Positions 16,367 through 24,934 of a stretch of DNA of 44,300 nucleotides are shown one piece after another (positions within the stretch are counted from its first letter, which is position 1; every line of letters begins with the position of its first letter). Below the pieces are notes generated by a model. The model worked only from the letters and a program-made list of their open reading frames with translations, did no database searches and was not told the DNA's origin. The position numbers and the translations under genes are program-made. The DNA comes from an uncultured delta proteobacterium (GTDB lineage: Bacteria; Desulfobacterota; Desulfovibrionia; Desulfovibrionales; Desulfovibrionaceae): positions 1-44,300 of the forward strand of contig CAILNX010000041.1 of NCBI GenBank assembly GCA_903835685.1, in the 5' to 3' direction.

Positions 16367-17074
16367 ATGTCCCGTATTTTCGCCCCTGTCCTGCTGCTGG
16401 CCGTAAGCATTCTTCTGGCCGCCTGGTCTCCCCTCCCGGCCCTGGCCGAGGAGACGGTAGCCTCCCAGGTTCTGGTCAAGGTCAAGGAGCCCAAGAAATC
16501 CAAGGACCAGGCCGCCCCTGAGAGCCCGGCCCCGGCCAAGAAAACAAAGGCCAAGACCAAGGGCAAGAAAGGCAAGTCCCGCAAGGGCCGCGCCCAGGCT
16601 GCCGAAACCGCGGAATCAGCCGCCCCGGCCCCCTGCTACACCCTGCGCTCGGGCGGCAAGAGCAAGTCCGGCAAGCTCGGCCGCTGCGAACCCCAAAGCC
16701 TGACCTACGCCCGCTGCCGCAAGAAGATCGACAGTTGCCGCATCGGGCCCGAGAACGGCCCCCTGACCTGGTTTCGGTGCGAGACCCAGCAGGGCAACAC
16801 CTCCAGCACGCCCGGGGACGGGAACGTGCTCATCCTGGGCAAGAACCGCCACGGCATGCCCACCGGGCACATCATGTATGTGGAAAAGGTCGAACAGAAA
16901 GGCCCCGGGCTCTTCCGGCTGGTGCTCAGCCACACCAACTACGACCGGCGCTGCCACCTGGAGACCAACATCGAGACCACCTACGACCAGAAGGCCAAGA
17001 CCCTGGACGTCCACACCGGGGCCTGGAAGGCCTGGGGCCAGCGCCTGCCCGTGGCCGGGTTCATTCTGGATTGA
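16367..17074 (+). CDS. Exported Lys-rich protein with CHAP-like C-terminal domain
   Basis: 235 residues. A signal peptide (1-27, ending PALA) precedes a Lys/Ala-rich linker (about 38-85). The C-terminal part resembles CHAP amidases: several Cys (90, 107, 117, 124, 138) and GDGNVLILG, then His168 in TGHIMYVEKV followed by LVLSHTNYDRR. In CHAP enzymes a Cys and His cleave peptidoglycan amide bonds, and the GH..YVE..SE.NY order is characteristic. The nucleophilic Cys cannot be fixed, so activity is uncertain. A modest CGGAG lies before the ATG at 16367; the frame is open from 16070 but overlaps metF. It converges on the pseudopilin gene, nine bases apart. Confidence 0.62.
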   Translation: MSRIFAPVLLLAVSILLAAWSPLPALAEETVASQVLVKVKEPKKSKDQAAPESPAPAKKTKAKTKGKKGKSRKGRAQAAETAESAAPAPCYTLRSGGKSKSGKLGRCEPQSLTYARCRKKIDSCRIGPENGPLTWFRCETQQGNTSSTPGDGNVLILGKNRHGMPTGHIMYVEKVEQKGPGLFRLVLSHTNYDRRCHLETNIETTYDQKAKTLDVHTGAWKAWGQRLPVAGFILD

Positions 17075-17083
17075 GGAGTTTTT

Positions 17084-17767
17084 TTACCAGCCCTTGAACA
17101 GCACCAGCAGATCCACGTCCCCTTCACTGGCCGGGCGTATCCGGATGTCCCCGGTGTCCGGGTCGCCGTCATCGTATTTTCCGTCCAGATAATGAGCCAG
17201 CCCCCGGTTCATCTTTTCCAGCACGAAATAATGCGCCCCGACCAAGGGCTTGTCCGGAGAGTTCGGAATCCATTGCAGGCGGACCCGGCTGCCGATGAGG
17301 GATTCGTCGGGGTCTGGCTGCCCCTTGACCTGGGACAGGGTGGACAAGGCCCGGCCCTCTTCGGTCCGGTTGTCCCCTCCCAATTTCACCCGGACGCGGC
17401 CGGCCTTGAGATGGCGCATGGCCTCGGCCGATTCCCCGTTCTGCCACTCCACCCGGCCGTTGCCGTTGCCCGGACGGCCCAGGTCCTTGCGCGGATAATC
17501 CCCGGGCAGAAAACCGTGCAATTCCCGGAAAAGGGAAACCTGGCTCGAAAGCCCGGCCACCTCCCGCTCAAAGATGACCCCCTTGAAATACAGGATCATC
17601 TTGAGATGATGCTCCCCCTCTTCGTTGGTGTACAGGGGCTTGATGGCAAAGTAGATGATCGAACCCAGGAACACGAGCACGATCGCCAGTTCCCCGACGC
17701 TCAGACCGGCCTGGGAGGGCCAGCGGGAATCACGACGGCACATCAGGCGACGCAACAGGCCTCTCAC
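17084..17767 (-). CDS. Pseudopilin-like (class III signal peptide) protein
   Basis: 227 residues starting at GTG, with GGGGAGG upstream. A prepilin peptidase site is visible: basic residues 6-16, then Gly21, cleavage before Leu22, with Glu at +5 (Glu26 in LSVGELAIVL) and a hydrophobic helix to about 41. That is the type IV pilin/type II secretion pseudopilin layout. The globular part (45-227) has no named fold. It overlaps the TPR gene by four bases (GTGA), so the two are translationally coupled. No other pilus or T2SS genes are visible in this window, so this is an orphan pilin-like protein. Confidence 0.7.
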   Translation of the reverse strand: MRGLLRRLMCRRDSRWPSQAGLSVGELAIVLVFLGSIIYFAIKPLYTNEEGEHHLKMILYFKGVIFEREVAGLSSQVSLFRELHGFLPGDYPRKDLGRPGNGNGRVEWQNGESAEAMRHLKAGRVRVKLGGDNRTEEGRALSTLSQVKGQPDPDESLIGSRVRLQWIPNSPDKPLVGAHYFVLEKMNRGLAHYLDGKYDDGDPDTGDIRIRPASEGDVDLLVLFKGW

Positions 17768-18705
17768 GGGGCCTCCCCGACCTGGGCCTCGGCCGCCACG
17801 CCCCGGTGGATTTGCAGGGCCTTTTCCACGTCCTTCTGCCCCTGCTCGACCTGGCCCAGGCTTTTGCGCACCAGCCCCCGGCGATACCAGGACACGGCCG
17901 AGCCCGGGTTCAAGCGCACGGCCTGGTCGAAATCAGCCAGGGCCCCGGGCTGGTCGTTCAGGGTGGTCCGGGCGATGCCCCGATTGTAGTGGAAATCCGC
18001 CTTGCCCGGCTCCAACTCGATGGCTCGGTCGTAGTCGGCCAGGGCCTCTTGCACCCGGCCCAGCTTGCGCAGGACCGCGGCCCGGTTGACGTAGCTCCCG
18101 GCCAGGTCGGGCCTGGCCCGGACCACGGCCTCGTAATCAGCCAGGGCCTTCTCGTAATGGCGCAGGTTCTCGTGGAAATCGGCCCGCAGGGCCAGGGGCG
18201 CGGGTTCCCCAGGAGACAGGGCCACGGCCCGGTCCAGGTCGGCCAAGGCCTCGTCGTAGCGGGCCTTGGCCCGCAGGGCCTTGGCCCGGTTCAAATACAG
18301 GGCCGGGTCCCCGGGCCGGATGCGGATGGCCCGGCCGAAATCAGCCAGGGCCAGGTCCAGGCGGTCCAAACGGGAGTAGGCCAGGCCCCGGTTGTTCAGG
18401 GCGGCCACCAGGTTGTCCAGGCTCAGTTCCGTGGAGTTGATGGCCCGACTGAGCAGGGTCACGGCCTCCTGATGGCGTCCCTGCCGCCCGGCCTCGAACC
18501 CGGCCACGGCCAGGTCCATGCCCCCGGCCAGGGCCGGGCGTCCCTGGCCCAGAATGATCCCCAGGATAAGCCCCAGGATCAGGCCCAGGGCCAGGACCAA
18601 TCCACGGAAAGGCCCAGGGGTCGCAAGGACCGGCCTGGCCTGCCGGGCCAGTTCCCTTCCGGGCTGTCCAGGACGTGAAGGCATGGTCGAGACTGTGTTT
18701 TCCAC
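17764..18705 (-). CDS. Membrane-anchored TPR protein
   Basis: 313 residues. A basic N-terminus and one hydrophobic helix (about 37-55, rich in GLILG) precede at least six TPR repeats (about 65-300), each with the GLAYSRLDRLDLALADFGRAI-like pattern. The helix could be an uncleaved signal anchor putting the TPR region in the periplasm. GTG 18705 is chosen for GGTGG seven bases upstream; ATG 18684 is the alternative. Its stop overlaps the pseudopilin start, so the TPR protein may act as an assembly or docking factor for that pilin-like product (inference). Confidence 0.8.
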   Translation of the reverse strand: MENTVSTMPSRPGQPGRELARQARPVLATPGPFRGLVLALGLILGLILGIILGQGRPALAGGMDLAVAGFEAGRQGRHQEAVTLLSRAINSTELSLDNLVAALNNRGLAYSRLDRLDLALADFGRAIRIRPGDPALYLNRAKALRAKARYDEALADLDRAVALSPGEPAPLALRADFHENLRHYEKALADYEAVVRARPDLAGSYVNRAAVLRKLGRVQEALADYDRAIELEPGKADFHYNRGIARTTLNDQPGALADFDQAVRLNPGSAVSWYRRGLVRKSLGQVEQGQKDVEKALQIHRGVAAEAQVGEAP

Positions 18706-18785
18706 TGTTCCACCCTAGACCAGGCCGGGTCTCCCGGCAAGGCCCGACAGGCCAGATTCTCGGGTCCGCGTTCCTGTCAGCATTC

Positions 18786-18800
18786 TTTACAGCCTGTAAA
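18786..18800. promoter_or_regulatory. Palindrome TTTACAG-C-CTGTAAA, possible operator
   Basis: A 15-base perfect palindrome with 7-base arms and one central base in the 373-base divergent gap 18706-19078. It is 81 bases before the TPR gene start and about 135 before the PEP/pyruvate-binding gene's promoter. Such symmetric sites suit a dimeric repressor. No regulator gene is adjacent, so the owner is unknown. Confidence 0.4.
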
Positions 18801-18920
18801 AACGCACGGCCGTTACTCCAGGGGCACAAGCCCTGTGCGCCGGTTCGGCTGGTGCCCCGGACCAGGTCCACGGCCCCATGAACCGCGCCCAGGCTTTCCC
18901 CTGTCCCGGGCAGGGCTTTA

Positions 18921-18949
18921 TTGTTTCATCAATGTATTTGGCATATTAT
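18921..18949 (+). promoter_or_regulatory. Promoter for the PEP/pyruvate-binding protein gene
   Basis: TTGTTT (18921-18926), a 17-base spacer and TATTAT (18944-18949, five of six). A start of transcription near 18957 leaves a leader of about 120 bases and rules out the upstream ATG at 18932 as the translation start. Confidence 0.5.
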
Positions 18950-19078
18950 GCTTGCGTCAAGGCTTTTTCCCGGGTCTGGCCCTGGCCTGGCCGACCTGAC
19001 CCGGGGCCTCGCCCTCCTCCTGGTGCGCCCCTGGATGGCCGGTGGTGGCCCTGGTACACATTTGGCATCGGCGCACGG

Positions 19079-21703
19079 ATGGGCCTGTGGAAGTCACTTG
19101 TCACCGGGGTTCGTTCCCTGTTCGAGGACGACGCCCCTGCTCATTCCTTGAGCCCCGAGGAATTCCGCGCCCTGTTCAAGACCCGCTACTCAAGCTTCTC
19201 CCGCCTGCTGGAAGCCAACAACAAGGCCCTGGAAATCATGTCCGACCTGGAGGAGGCCCTGCGGGGCTCCCGGGTCTTCGGCATGTCCTTTGCGCGCGCG
19301 AGCTGCACGGCCGTGTCCGTGAACGTGTTCAAGCTGACCCAGATGCTCATGGAGCTGGCCCCGGGCCGGTACGACCAGCTCCTGGAACGCTTCCAGGCCA
19401 TCCAGCAGGAGATCAACGCCCTGCTCTCCCACCGCCGGGAGTTGCCCGGCGAGGCCCTGGTCCTGCCCTTCTCCGCCATCGACAAGTTCTTTTCCGACCA
19501 GACCGGCGGCAAGATGGCCAACATCGGGGAAATCTCGTCCCGGGTGGGCCTGCCCGTGCCCGACGGGTTCGTGATCACGGCCCGGGCCTACGCCGCCTTT
19601 CTGGCCTACAACGACCTCCAGGCCGAGATCGACGCCAAGCTCCTGGGCCTGGACGAGACGCGCATCGACGCCTGCTACGCCCTGTCCTCGGAGATCCAGC
19701 AGCGCGTCATCCGGGCCGAGGTCCCGCCTGATCTGGCCGAGGCCATCCGCGAGCAGTACGGCCGTATGTGCGAGCGGGCCGGGGGAACGGTGCGGGTCTC
19801 TTTCCGCAGCAGCGCACTCGGCGAGGACGCCTCGGGAGCCACCTTCGCCGGGCAATTCCGCAGCCTGCTCAACGTGGCCCCGGACAGTTTTTTGGAGGCC
19901 TACAAGGAGGTGGTGGCCAGCAAGTACAGCCTGCACGCCATGACCTACCGGCTGAACCGGGGCATCAACGACGAGGACGTGGCCATGTGCGTGGGCTGCA
20001 TGACCATGATCGACGCGACCTCCTCCGGGGTCATGTATTCCCGCAACCCCTTAAGCCTGCGCGACGACTCCATCTCCATCAACGCCGTGTTCGGCCTGCC
20101 CAAGACCGTGGTGGACGGGACCGTGCCCACGGACCTCTTCGTGGTGGAGCGCAGCCAGCCTTTGAGGCTGCGCGAGCGCCAGATCAGGGTCAAGGCCGAG
20201 GAATGCCTCATGGGCCAGGACGAGGGCGTGCGCATGGTGGAGCTGGACCCCGAACGCGGACGCGCGTCCTCCCTGGACCAGGCCATGGTCCTCATCCTGG
20301 CGGACATGGCCGTGCGCCTGGAGGACCACTACGGTCAGCCCCAGGACATCGAGTGGGCTCTGGACCGACAGGGCCGCCTCTTTCTCCTGCAATGCCGCCC
20401 CTTGCAGCAGATGGACGCCGGGGACAAGGCCTTTTTGCCCGACCCGGTCCCCCTGGCCGGGCAGACCCCGCTTTTCGCAGGCGGCACAACGGCCAGCCCG
20501 GGCGTGGCCTGCGGCCCCATCTTCGTGGCCCGCAAGGAGGCCGACGCCCTGCGCTTCCCCCAGGGCGCGGTGCTGGTCATCGCCCAGGCCCTGCCGCGCT
20601 GGGCCACCCTGCTCAACCGGGCCGCCGCGCTCATCACCGAGCAGGGTGGAGTCACCGGGCATCTGGCCAACGTGGCCCGGGAATTCGAGGTCCCGGCCCT
20701 GTTCGAGGTGCCCGGGGCCACGACCATGCTGCCCGAAGGGGTCCTGGTCACCGTGGACGCCGAGGGCCGGTGCGTCTATCCCGGACGGGTGGAGGAGCTC
20801 TTGGCCCAGGTCTCCAAAAAGAAGAACATCATGCAGGGCAGCCCGGTCTATGAAACCCTCCAGGCCGTGGGCCGCCACATCCTTCCTTTAAGCCTTCTGG
20901 ACCCGGCCTCGGCCGAGTTCAAGCCCGCCAACTGCCGCACTTTTCACGACATCACCCGCTTCGCCCATGAAAAATCCGTGCAGGAAATGTTCGAGTTGGG
21001 CGAAAATCTGGGATTTTCCGGTCAGGCCGGCAAGCAGTTGGTGTGCAAGGTGCCCATGCAGTGGTGGGTCATCAACTTGGACGACGGGTTCTCCCGGGAG
21101 ATCGCGGACAAATGGGTGTACCTGACGGACATCGTCTCGGACCCCATGCTGGCCCTGTGGAACGGGGTCACGGCCATCCCCTGGGCCGGGCCGCCGGTCA
21201 CGGCCAAGGGCCTGATGAGCGTGTTCCTTCAGGCCAGCATGAATCCGGAACTGGAGAGCACCGGCAACGGGTTTTCCGAGCGCAACGTGTTCATGATTTC
21301 CAAGAACTACTGCTGCCTGAACTCCCGCTTCGGCTTCCACTTCACCACCGTGGAGGCCCTGCTCTCGGACAGCTCCTACGAAAGCTACATCAGCTTCAAG
21401 TTCAGCGGCGGCGCGGCGGACGAGACCCGGCGCGCCCGGCGCTCGGAGCTCATCGCCGAGGTGCTGGAGAACCACGACTTCATCTGCAAGGTGCGCGAGG
21501 ACAACCTCTTCGCCCGGGCCGAGAGCCGGGAGAAGAAGGACATCCTGGACCGCCTGCGCATCATCGGCTACCTGCTCATGCACACCCGCCAGATGGACAT
21601 GGCCATGTCCGGCCCCGGGGCCGTGGCCTCCTTCAAGGAAAAACTCCTGAACGACATCGCCTCCCTGCTTTCCGGGAACGTCCCGAGCCAAGCCGCGCCT
21701 TGA
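19079..21703 (+). CDS. PEP-synthase-like protein: ATP-grasp plus phosphohistidine domain with unrecognised C-terminal region
   Basis: 874 residues. An N-terminal helical region (about 1-130) precedes a PPDK/PEP-synthase ATP-grasp domain (about 135-470; KMANIGEIS, VPDGFVIT, VRVSFRSSALGEDASGATFAGQF-like segments, and VFGLPKTVVDGTV). A swivelling phosphohistidine domain follows with His528 in GGVTGHLANVAREF and ASPGVACGPIF. In PEP synthase and PPDK the C-terminus is a PEP-binding TIM barrel; here residues about 600-874 do not show its motifs, so the enzyme may phosphorylate something else. The start at 19079 follows the -10 element at 18949 by about 130 bases and has only weak RBS support; the open frame begins at 18878. 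Confidence 0.8.
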   Translation: MGLWKSLVTGVRSLFEDDAPAHSLSPEEFRALFKTRYSSFSRLLEANNKALEIMSDLEEALRGSRVFGMSFARASCTAVSVNVFKLTQMLMELAPGRYDQLLERFQAIQQEINALLSHRRELPGEALVLPFSAIDKFFSDQTGGKMANIGEISSRVGLPVPDGFVITARAYAAFLAYNDLQAEIDAKLLGLDETRIDACYALSSEIQQRVIRAEVPPDLAEAIREQYGRMCERAGGTVRVSFRSSALGEDASGATFAGQFRSLLNVAPDSFLEAYKEVVASKYSLHAMTYRLNRGINDEDVAMCVGCMTMIDATSSGVMYSRNPLSLRDDSISINAVFGLPKTVVDGTVPTDLFVVERSQPLRLRERQIRVKAEECLMGQDEGVRMVELDPERGRASSLDQAMVLILADMAVRLEDHYGQPQDIEWALDRQGRLFLLQCRPLQQMDAGDKAFLPDPVPLAGQTPLFAGGTTASPGVACGPIFVARKEADALRFPQGAVLVIAQALPRWATLLNRAAALITEQGGVTGHLANVAREFEVPALFEVPGATTMLPEGVLVTVDAEGRCVYPGRVEELLAQVSKKKNIMQGSPVYETLQAVGRHILPLSLLDPASAEFKPANCRTFHDITRFAHEKSVQEMFELGENLGFSGQAGKQLVCKVPMQWWVINLDDGFSREIADKWVYLTDIVSDPMLALWNGVTAIPWAGPPVTAKGLMSVFLQASMNPELESTGNGFSERNVFMISKNYCCLNSRFGFHFTTVEALLSDSSYESYISFKFSGGAADETRRARRSELIAEVLENHDFICKVREDNLFARAESREKKDILDRLRIIGYLLMHTRQMDMAMSGPGAVASFKEKLLNDIASLLSGNVPSQAAP

Positions 21704-21727
21704 CAATTCGGCATTTTCAGTTAAAGC
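21700..21727 (+). promoter_or_regulatory. Possible promoter for the amino-acid transporter operon
   Basis: TTGACA at 21700-21705 overlaps the stop codon of the PEP-synthase-like gene; a weak TAAAGC follows after 16 bases (21722-21727). The start codon of the ATPase gene is 112 bases further on. Confidence 0.35.
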
Positions 21728-21838
21728 CCATGGAGCGTTTCTGTGACGGCCCTCTGGCTGTCCCAGGGACCTTTCGCGGTCCGCGCCACCTGGTCCGGAA
21801 TCTCACCGCCGCGGCAACGCCTTTCGGAGTCTCTTCAC

Positions 21839-22567
21839 ATGCCGGTCATCGAAGTCAACAAGCTGAACAAATGGTACGGGGACTTTCACGTCCTCAAGGA
21901 TATCAACCAGACCGTGGAGAAGGGCGAGGTGCTGGTCATCTGCGGACCCAGCGGCTCGGGCAAGAGCACCTTCATCCGCTGCGTCAACCGGCTGGAGGAA
22001 TATCAGAAGGGGGAAGTCCTGTTCAACGGCCAGGACATCCAGGCCAAATCCGTGAACGTCAACCAGCTCAGGGCGGACATCGGCATCGTCTTTCAGCAGT
22101 TCAATCTCTATCCGCACCTGACCGTGCTCAAAAACATCACCCTGGCCCCGCTCAAGGTGAAGAAAACGCCCCGGAATCAGGCCGAGGAGAACGGGCTGGC
22201 CTTGCTTGAGCGCGTGGGCATCCACGACCAGGCCCACAAATACCCGGCCGAACTCTCGGGCGGCCAGCAGCAGCGGGTGGCCATCGCCCGGGCCCTGGCC
22301 ATGCGCCCCCAGGTCATGCTCTTTGACGAGCCCACCAGCGCGCTCGACCCGGAGATGATCAACGAGGTGTTGAACGTCATGAAGGACCTGGCCCGGGAGG
22401 GCATGACCATGCTCTGCGTGACCCATGAAATGGGCTTTGCCCGGGAGGTGGCCGACCGGGTCATCTTCATGGACTCAGGAATTATCGTGGAGGAGGCCCC
22501 GCCCGACGTCTTCTTCAACAACCCCAAGCACGACAGAACCAAAGCCTTCCTCAAGGAAATTCTATAA
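21839..22567 (+). CDS. Polar amino-acid ABC transporter ATPase (GlnQ/ArtP type)
   Basis: 242 residues. Walker A GPSGSGKS (36-43), Q-loop, signature LSGGQ (139-143), Walker B with Asp163-Glu164 in [10 protein letters not shown], and the H-loop His in CVTHEMGFA are all present, so it is an active ATPase. The [22 protein letters not shown] pattern marks the PAAT (polar amino acid) subfamily. The start at 21839 has GGAG about nine bases upstream. It is the first gene of an ATPase, binding protein, two-permease set; the reading frame before it, from 21743, is not family-like. Which amino acid is moved cannot be read off. Confidence 0.95.
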   Translation: MPVIEVNKLNKWYGDFHVLKDINQTVEKGEVLVICGPSGSGKSTFIRCVNRLEEYQKGEVLFNGQDIQAKSVNVNQLRADIGIVFQQFNLYPHLTVLKNITLAPLKVKKTPRNQAEENGLALLERVGIHDQAHKYPAELSGGQQQRVAIARALAMRPQVMLFDEPTSALDPEMINEVLNVMKDLAREGMTMLCVTHEMGFAREVADRVIFMDSGIIVEEAPPDVFFNNPKHDRTKAFLKEIL

Positions 22568-22618
22568 TTCATGGCGGTTGCCCGCCAGAGAAAAACCATT
22601 CAAACCGGAGGAGCTGCG

Positions 22619-23437
22619 ATGAAGAGACTGACCGCCCTGATGGCCCTGACCCTGGTCCTGGTTCTTGGCCTTTCCGTGGCCCAGGCCGCCACCAACAAGC
22701 TGGACGAAATCAAACAGCGCGGGACCCTGGTGGCCGGAGTCAAGGACGCCACCCCGCCGTTCGGCTATGTGGACGAGAACAAGCAGCTGGTGGGCTTTGA
22801 GCCTGACCTCTTGAAATACATCGCGGACAAGATGGGCGTGAAGCTGGAGCTCAAGCCCGTGACCTCCTCCACCCGCATCCCCATGCTCACCCAGGGCTCG
22901 GTGGACATGGTGGCCGCCACCATGACCCACCAGTTGCAGCGCGACGACGTCATCGACTTCTCCATCACCTATTTCATGGACGGCCAGTCCCTGCTGGTCA
23001 AGAAAGGCTCGGGCGTGAAGAGCGTGGCCGACCTGGCGGACAAGAAGGTCAGCACGTCCAAGGGCTCCACCTCGGAAAAGAACGTGAAGGAGGCCCAGCC
23101 CAAGTGCAACGTGCTCTCCTTTGACGACTACCCCCAGGCCTTCCTGGCGCTCAAGCAGGGCAAGGTCGAGGCCATGACCACTGACGCCACCATCCTCATC
23201 GGCCAGAAGTCCAAGGACGACAATCCGGACCAGTGGGAGCTGGTGGGCGGCTTCTTCTCGGACGAGCCCTACGGCATGGGCATCCCCGAGGACCAGTCCA
23301 AGCTGCGCGACTTCGTCAACGCGGCCCTCATGGACTGCTGGAGGACCGGGACCTACAAGAAAATCTACGACAAGTGGTTCGGAGCGGACACCAAGTTCCA
23401 CATTCCCCTGGTCTGGAAGATGGAGCTCTGGCCTTAA
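22619..23437 (+). CDS. Periplasmic amino-acid-binding protein (SBP family 3)
   Basis: 272 residues. The signal peptide (1-23, ending AQA) has no lipobox, so the protein is free in the periplasm. The mature start TNKLDEIKQRGTLVAGVKDATPPFGYVDE is typical of polar-amino-acid binding proteins, and GFEPDLLKYIADKMGV, TSSTRIPMLTQGSVDMV and MTTDATI form the ligand cleft. GGAGGAG stands five bases before the ATG at 22619. It is followed by a very stable hairpin before the permease genes, which probably raises the level of this mRNA relative to the permeases. Confidence 0.95.
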   Translation: MKRLTALMALTLVLVLGLSVAQAATNKLDEIKQRGTLVAGVKDATPPFGYVDENKQLVGFEPDLLKYIADKMGVKLELKPVTSSTRIPMLTQGSVDMVAATMTHQLQRDDVIDFSITYFMDGQSLLVKKGSGVKSVADLADKKVSTSKGSTSEKNVKEAQPKCNVLSFDDYPQAFLALKQGKVEAMTTDATILIGQKSKDDNPDQWELVGGFFSDEPYGMGIPEDQSKLRDFVNAALMDCWRTGTYKKIYDKWFGADTKFHIPLVWKMELWP

Positions 23438-23466
23438 GGCGTCTCCATCTCAAACCGCGCACTCAC

Positions 23467-23495
23467 AGGCGCGCCCCGCCAGCCGGGGCGCGCCT
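23467..23495 (+). terminator. Intra-operon stem-loop (attenuator-like) after the binding-protein gene
   Basis: A 12-bp perfect, GC-rich stem (23467-23478 with 23484-23495, loop CCAGC) is followed by TTGCTTTG. It lies between the binding-protein stop and the first permease. Such structures stabilise the upstream mRNA or partly terminate, giving excess binding protein over permease. Because the T run is short, partial rather than complete termination is likely. Confidence 0.7.
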
Positions 23496-23506
23496 TGCTT
23501 TGACGG

Positions 23507-24217
23507 ATGACCGAAGTGAAATACACATTCGACTGGAATCTGGTCCTGACGGGCCAATACGGGGACTGGATGCTCCAGGGTCTTCTCTTGACCCTGAAGA
23601 TTTCGGCTGTCTCCATTGTCTTGGCCATGCTGATGGGGACCATCGTGGCCGTGTTCCGCCTGTCCAAGGTCCGGCCCTTGATCTGGTTCAGCGCGGGCTA
23701 CACGGAGTTCTTCCGCAACACCCCGCTGCTGGTCCAGATATTTTTCTGGTACTTCGGCTCCGAGGCCGTGCTGCCCAAGGCGGTGAACACCTGGCTGTAC
23801 AAGCAGGACTTCGAGTTCGCCGCCGGGTGCATCGCGCTCACGGTGTACACCTCGGCCTTCATCGCCGAGGAGATCCGCTCGGGCATCTTCGCCATTCCCA
23901 AGAACCAGTTGGAGGCCTCCCGGGCCGTGGGCCTGTCCTTCATCCAGAGCTACCGCTACGTGATCCTGCCCCAGGCCTTCCGGATCATCATTCCGCCGCT
24001 CATCTCCCAGTTCCTGAACCTGATCAAGAATTCCTCCCTGGTCATGACCATCGGGGTGGCTGACCTGACCTACATGGCCCGGCAGGTCGAATCCTACACC
24101 TTCCACGGGTTCGAGTCCTTCACCGTGGCCACCCTCATCTACCTGGCCATCTCCCTGGTGGTCTCCTTCACCATCACCATGTACAACAAGCATTTCCTGC
24201 GCCAGATCACCTACTAG
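23507..24217 (+). CDS. Amino-acid ABC transporter permease 1 (HisM/GlnP type)
   Basis: 236 residues with five to six membrane helices. The N-terminal 'YTEFFRNTPLLVQIFFWYF' region is the classic PAAT permease segment, and EASRAVGLSFIQSYRYVILPQA is the EAA loop that docks on the ATPase. The protein pairs with the following permease to form the heterodimeric channel. The start at 23507 lacks a strong Shine-Dalgarno and comes straight after the hairpin, which may limit its translation. The gap to the second permease is 15 bases. Confidence 0.94.
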   Translation: MTEVKYTFDWNLVLTGQYGDWMLQGLLLTLKISAVSIVLAMLMGTIVAVFRLSKVRPLIWFSAGYTEFFRNTPLLVQIFFWYFGSEAVLPKAVNTWLYKQDFEFAAGCIALTVYTSAFIAEEIRSGIFAIPKNQLEASRAVGLSFIQSYRYVILPQAFRIIIPPLISQFLNLIKNSSLVMTIGVADLTYMARQVESYTFHGFESFTVATLIYLAISLVVSFTITMYNKHFLRQITY

Positions 24218-24232
24218 GGGAGTTGAACGTTC

Positions 24233-24928
24233 ATGCATTGGGACATTGTCTGGCAGAATTTCGACTACTTCCTCTGGGGGGCCTTTCCCCAGGGTCCCCT
24301 GGGAGGCCTGGCCGCCTCCATCTTGCTGGCCGCCCTGGGCATTTTCGGGGCCTTCTGGCTGGGCCTGGCCGCCGGGCTCATGCGCCTGTCCAAACGCATC
24401 TGGGTCCAGATCCCGTCCATCGTATACATCGAGATCATCCGGGGCGTGCCCCTGCTCATGCTCATTTTCTGGTTCTATTTCCTGGCTCCGGTGATCCTGG
24501 GCCGTCGCCTGCCGGAGTTCGAGTGCGCCCTGGTGGCCCTGATCGTGTTCACCGGGGCCTACATCGGCGAGATCGTGCGGGCCGGGGTCCAGTCCCTGCC
24601 GCGCGGCCAGATGGAGGCGGCCCGGGGCACGGGCCTGTCCCATGCCCAGGCCATGACCCACATCATCCTGCCCCAGGCCCTGCGCAACATGATCCCCTCG
24701 TTCGTGAACCAGTTCGTGAGCCTGACCAAGGACACCTCCCTGGCCTACATCATCGGCGTGAACGAGTTGACCAAGGCCGCCACCACGGTGAACAACCGCA
24801 CGGTGGTGGCCCCCACGGAAATCTTCATCACCATCGCCCTGCTCTATTTCGTGGTCTGCTACGTGCTCACCTCGGCCAGCCGCCGCATGGAGAAGCACCT
24901 CTCGCGCTACCAGGCCCGGGGGAGGTAG
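24233..24928 (+). CDS. Amino-acid ABC transporter permease 2 (HisQ/GltK type)
   Basis: 231 residues with five to six membrane helices. The conserved EIIRGVPLLMLIFWFYF segment and the EAA loop (EAARGTGLSHAQAMTHIILPQA) are clear. GGGGAG stands about ten bases before the ATG. With the upstream permease it forms the membrane core of the same transporter. The following deoC gene starts six bases later, so it belongs to the same transcript. Confidence 0.94.
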   Translation: MHWDIVWQNFDYFLWGAFPQGPLGGLAASILLAALGIFGAFWLGLAAGLMRLSKRIWVQIPSIVYIEIIRGVPLLMLIFWFYFLAPVILGRRLPEFECALVALIVFTGAYIGEIVRAGVQSLPRGQMEAARGTGLSHAQAMTHIILPQALRNMIPSFVNQFVSLTKDTSLAYIIGVNELTKAATTVNNRTVVAPTEIFITIALLYFVVCYVLTSASRRMEKHLSRYQARGR

Positions 24929-24934
24929 GACCCC

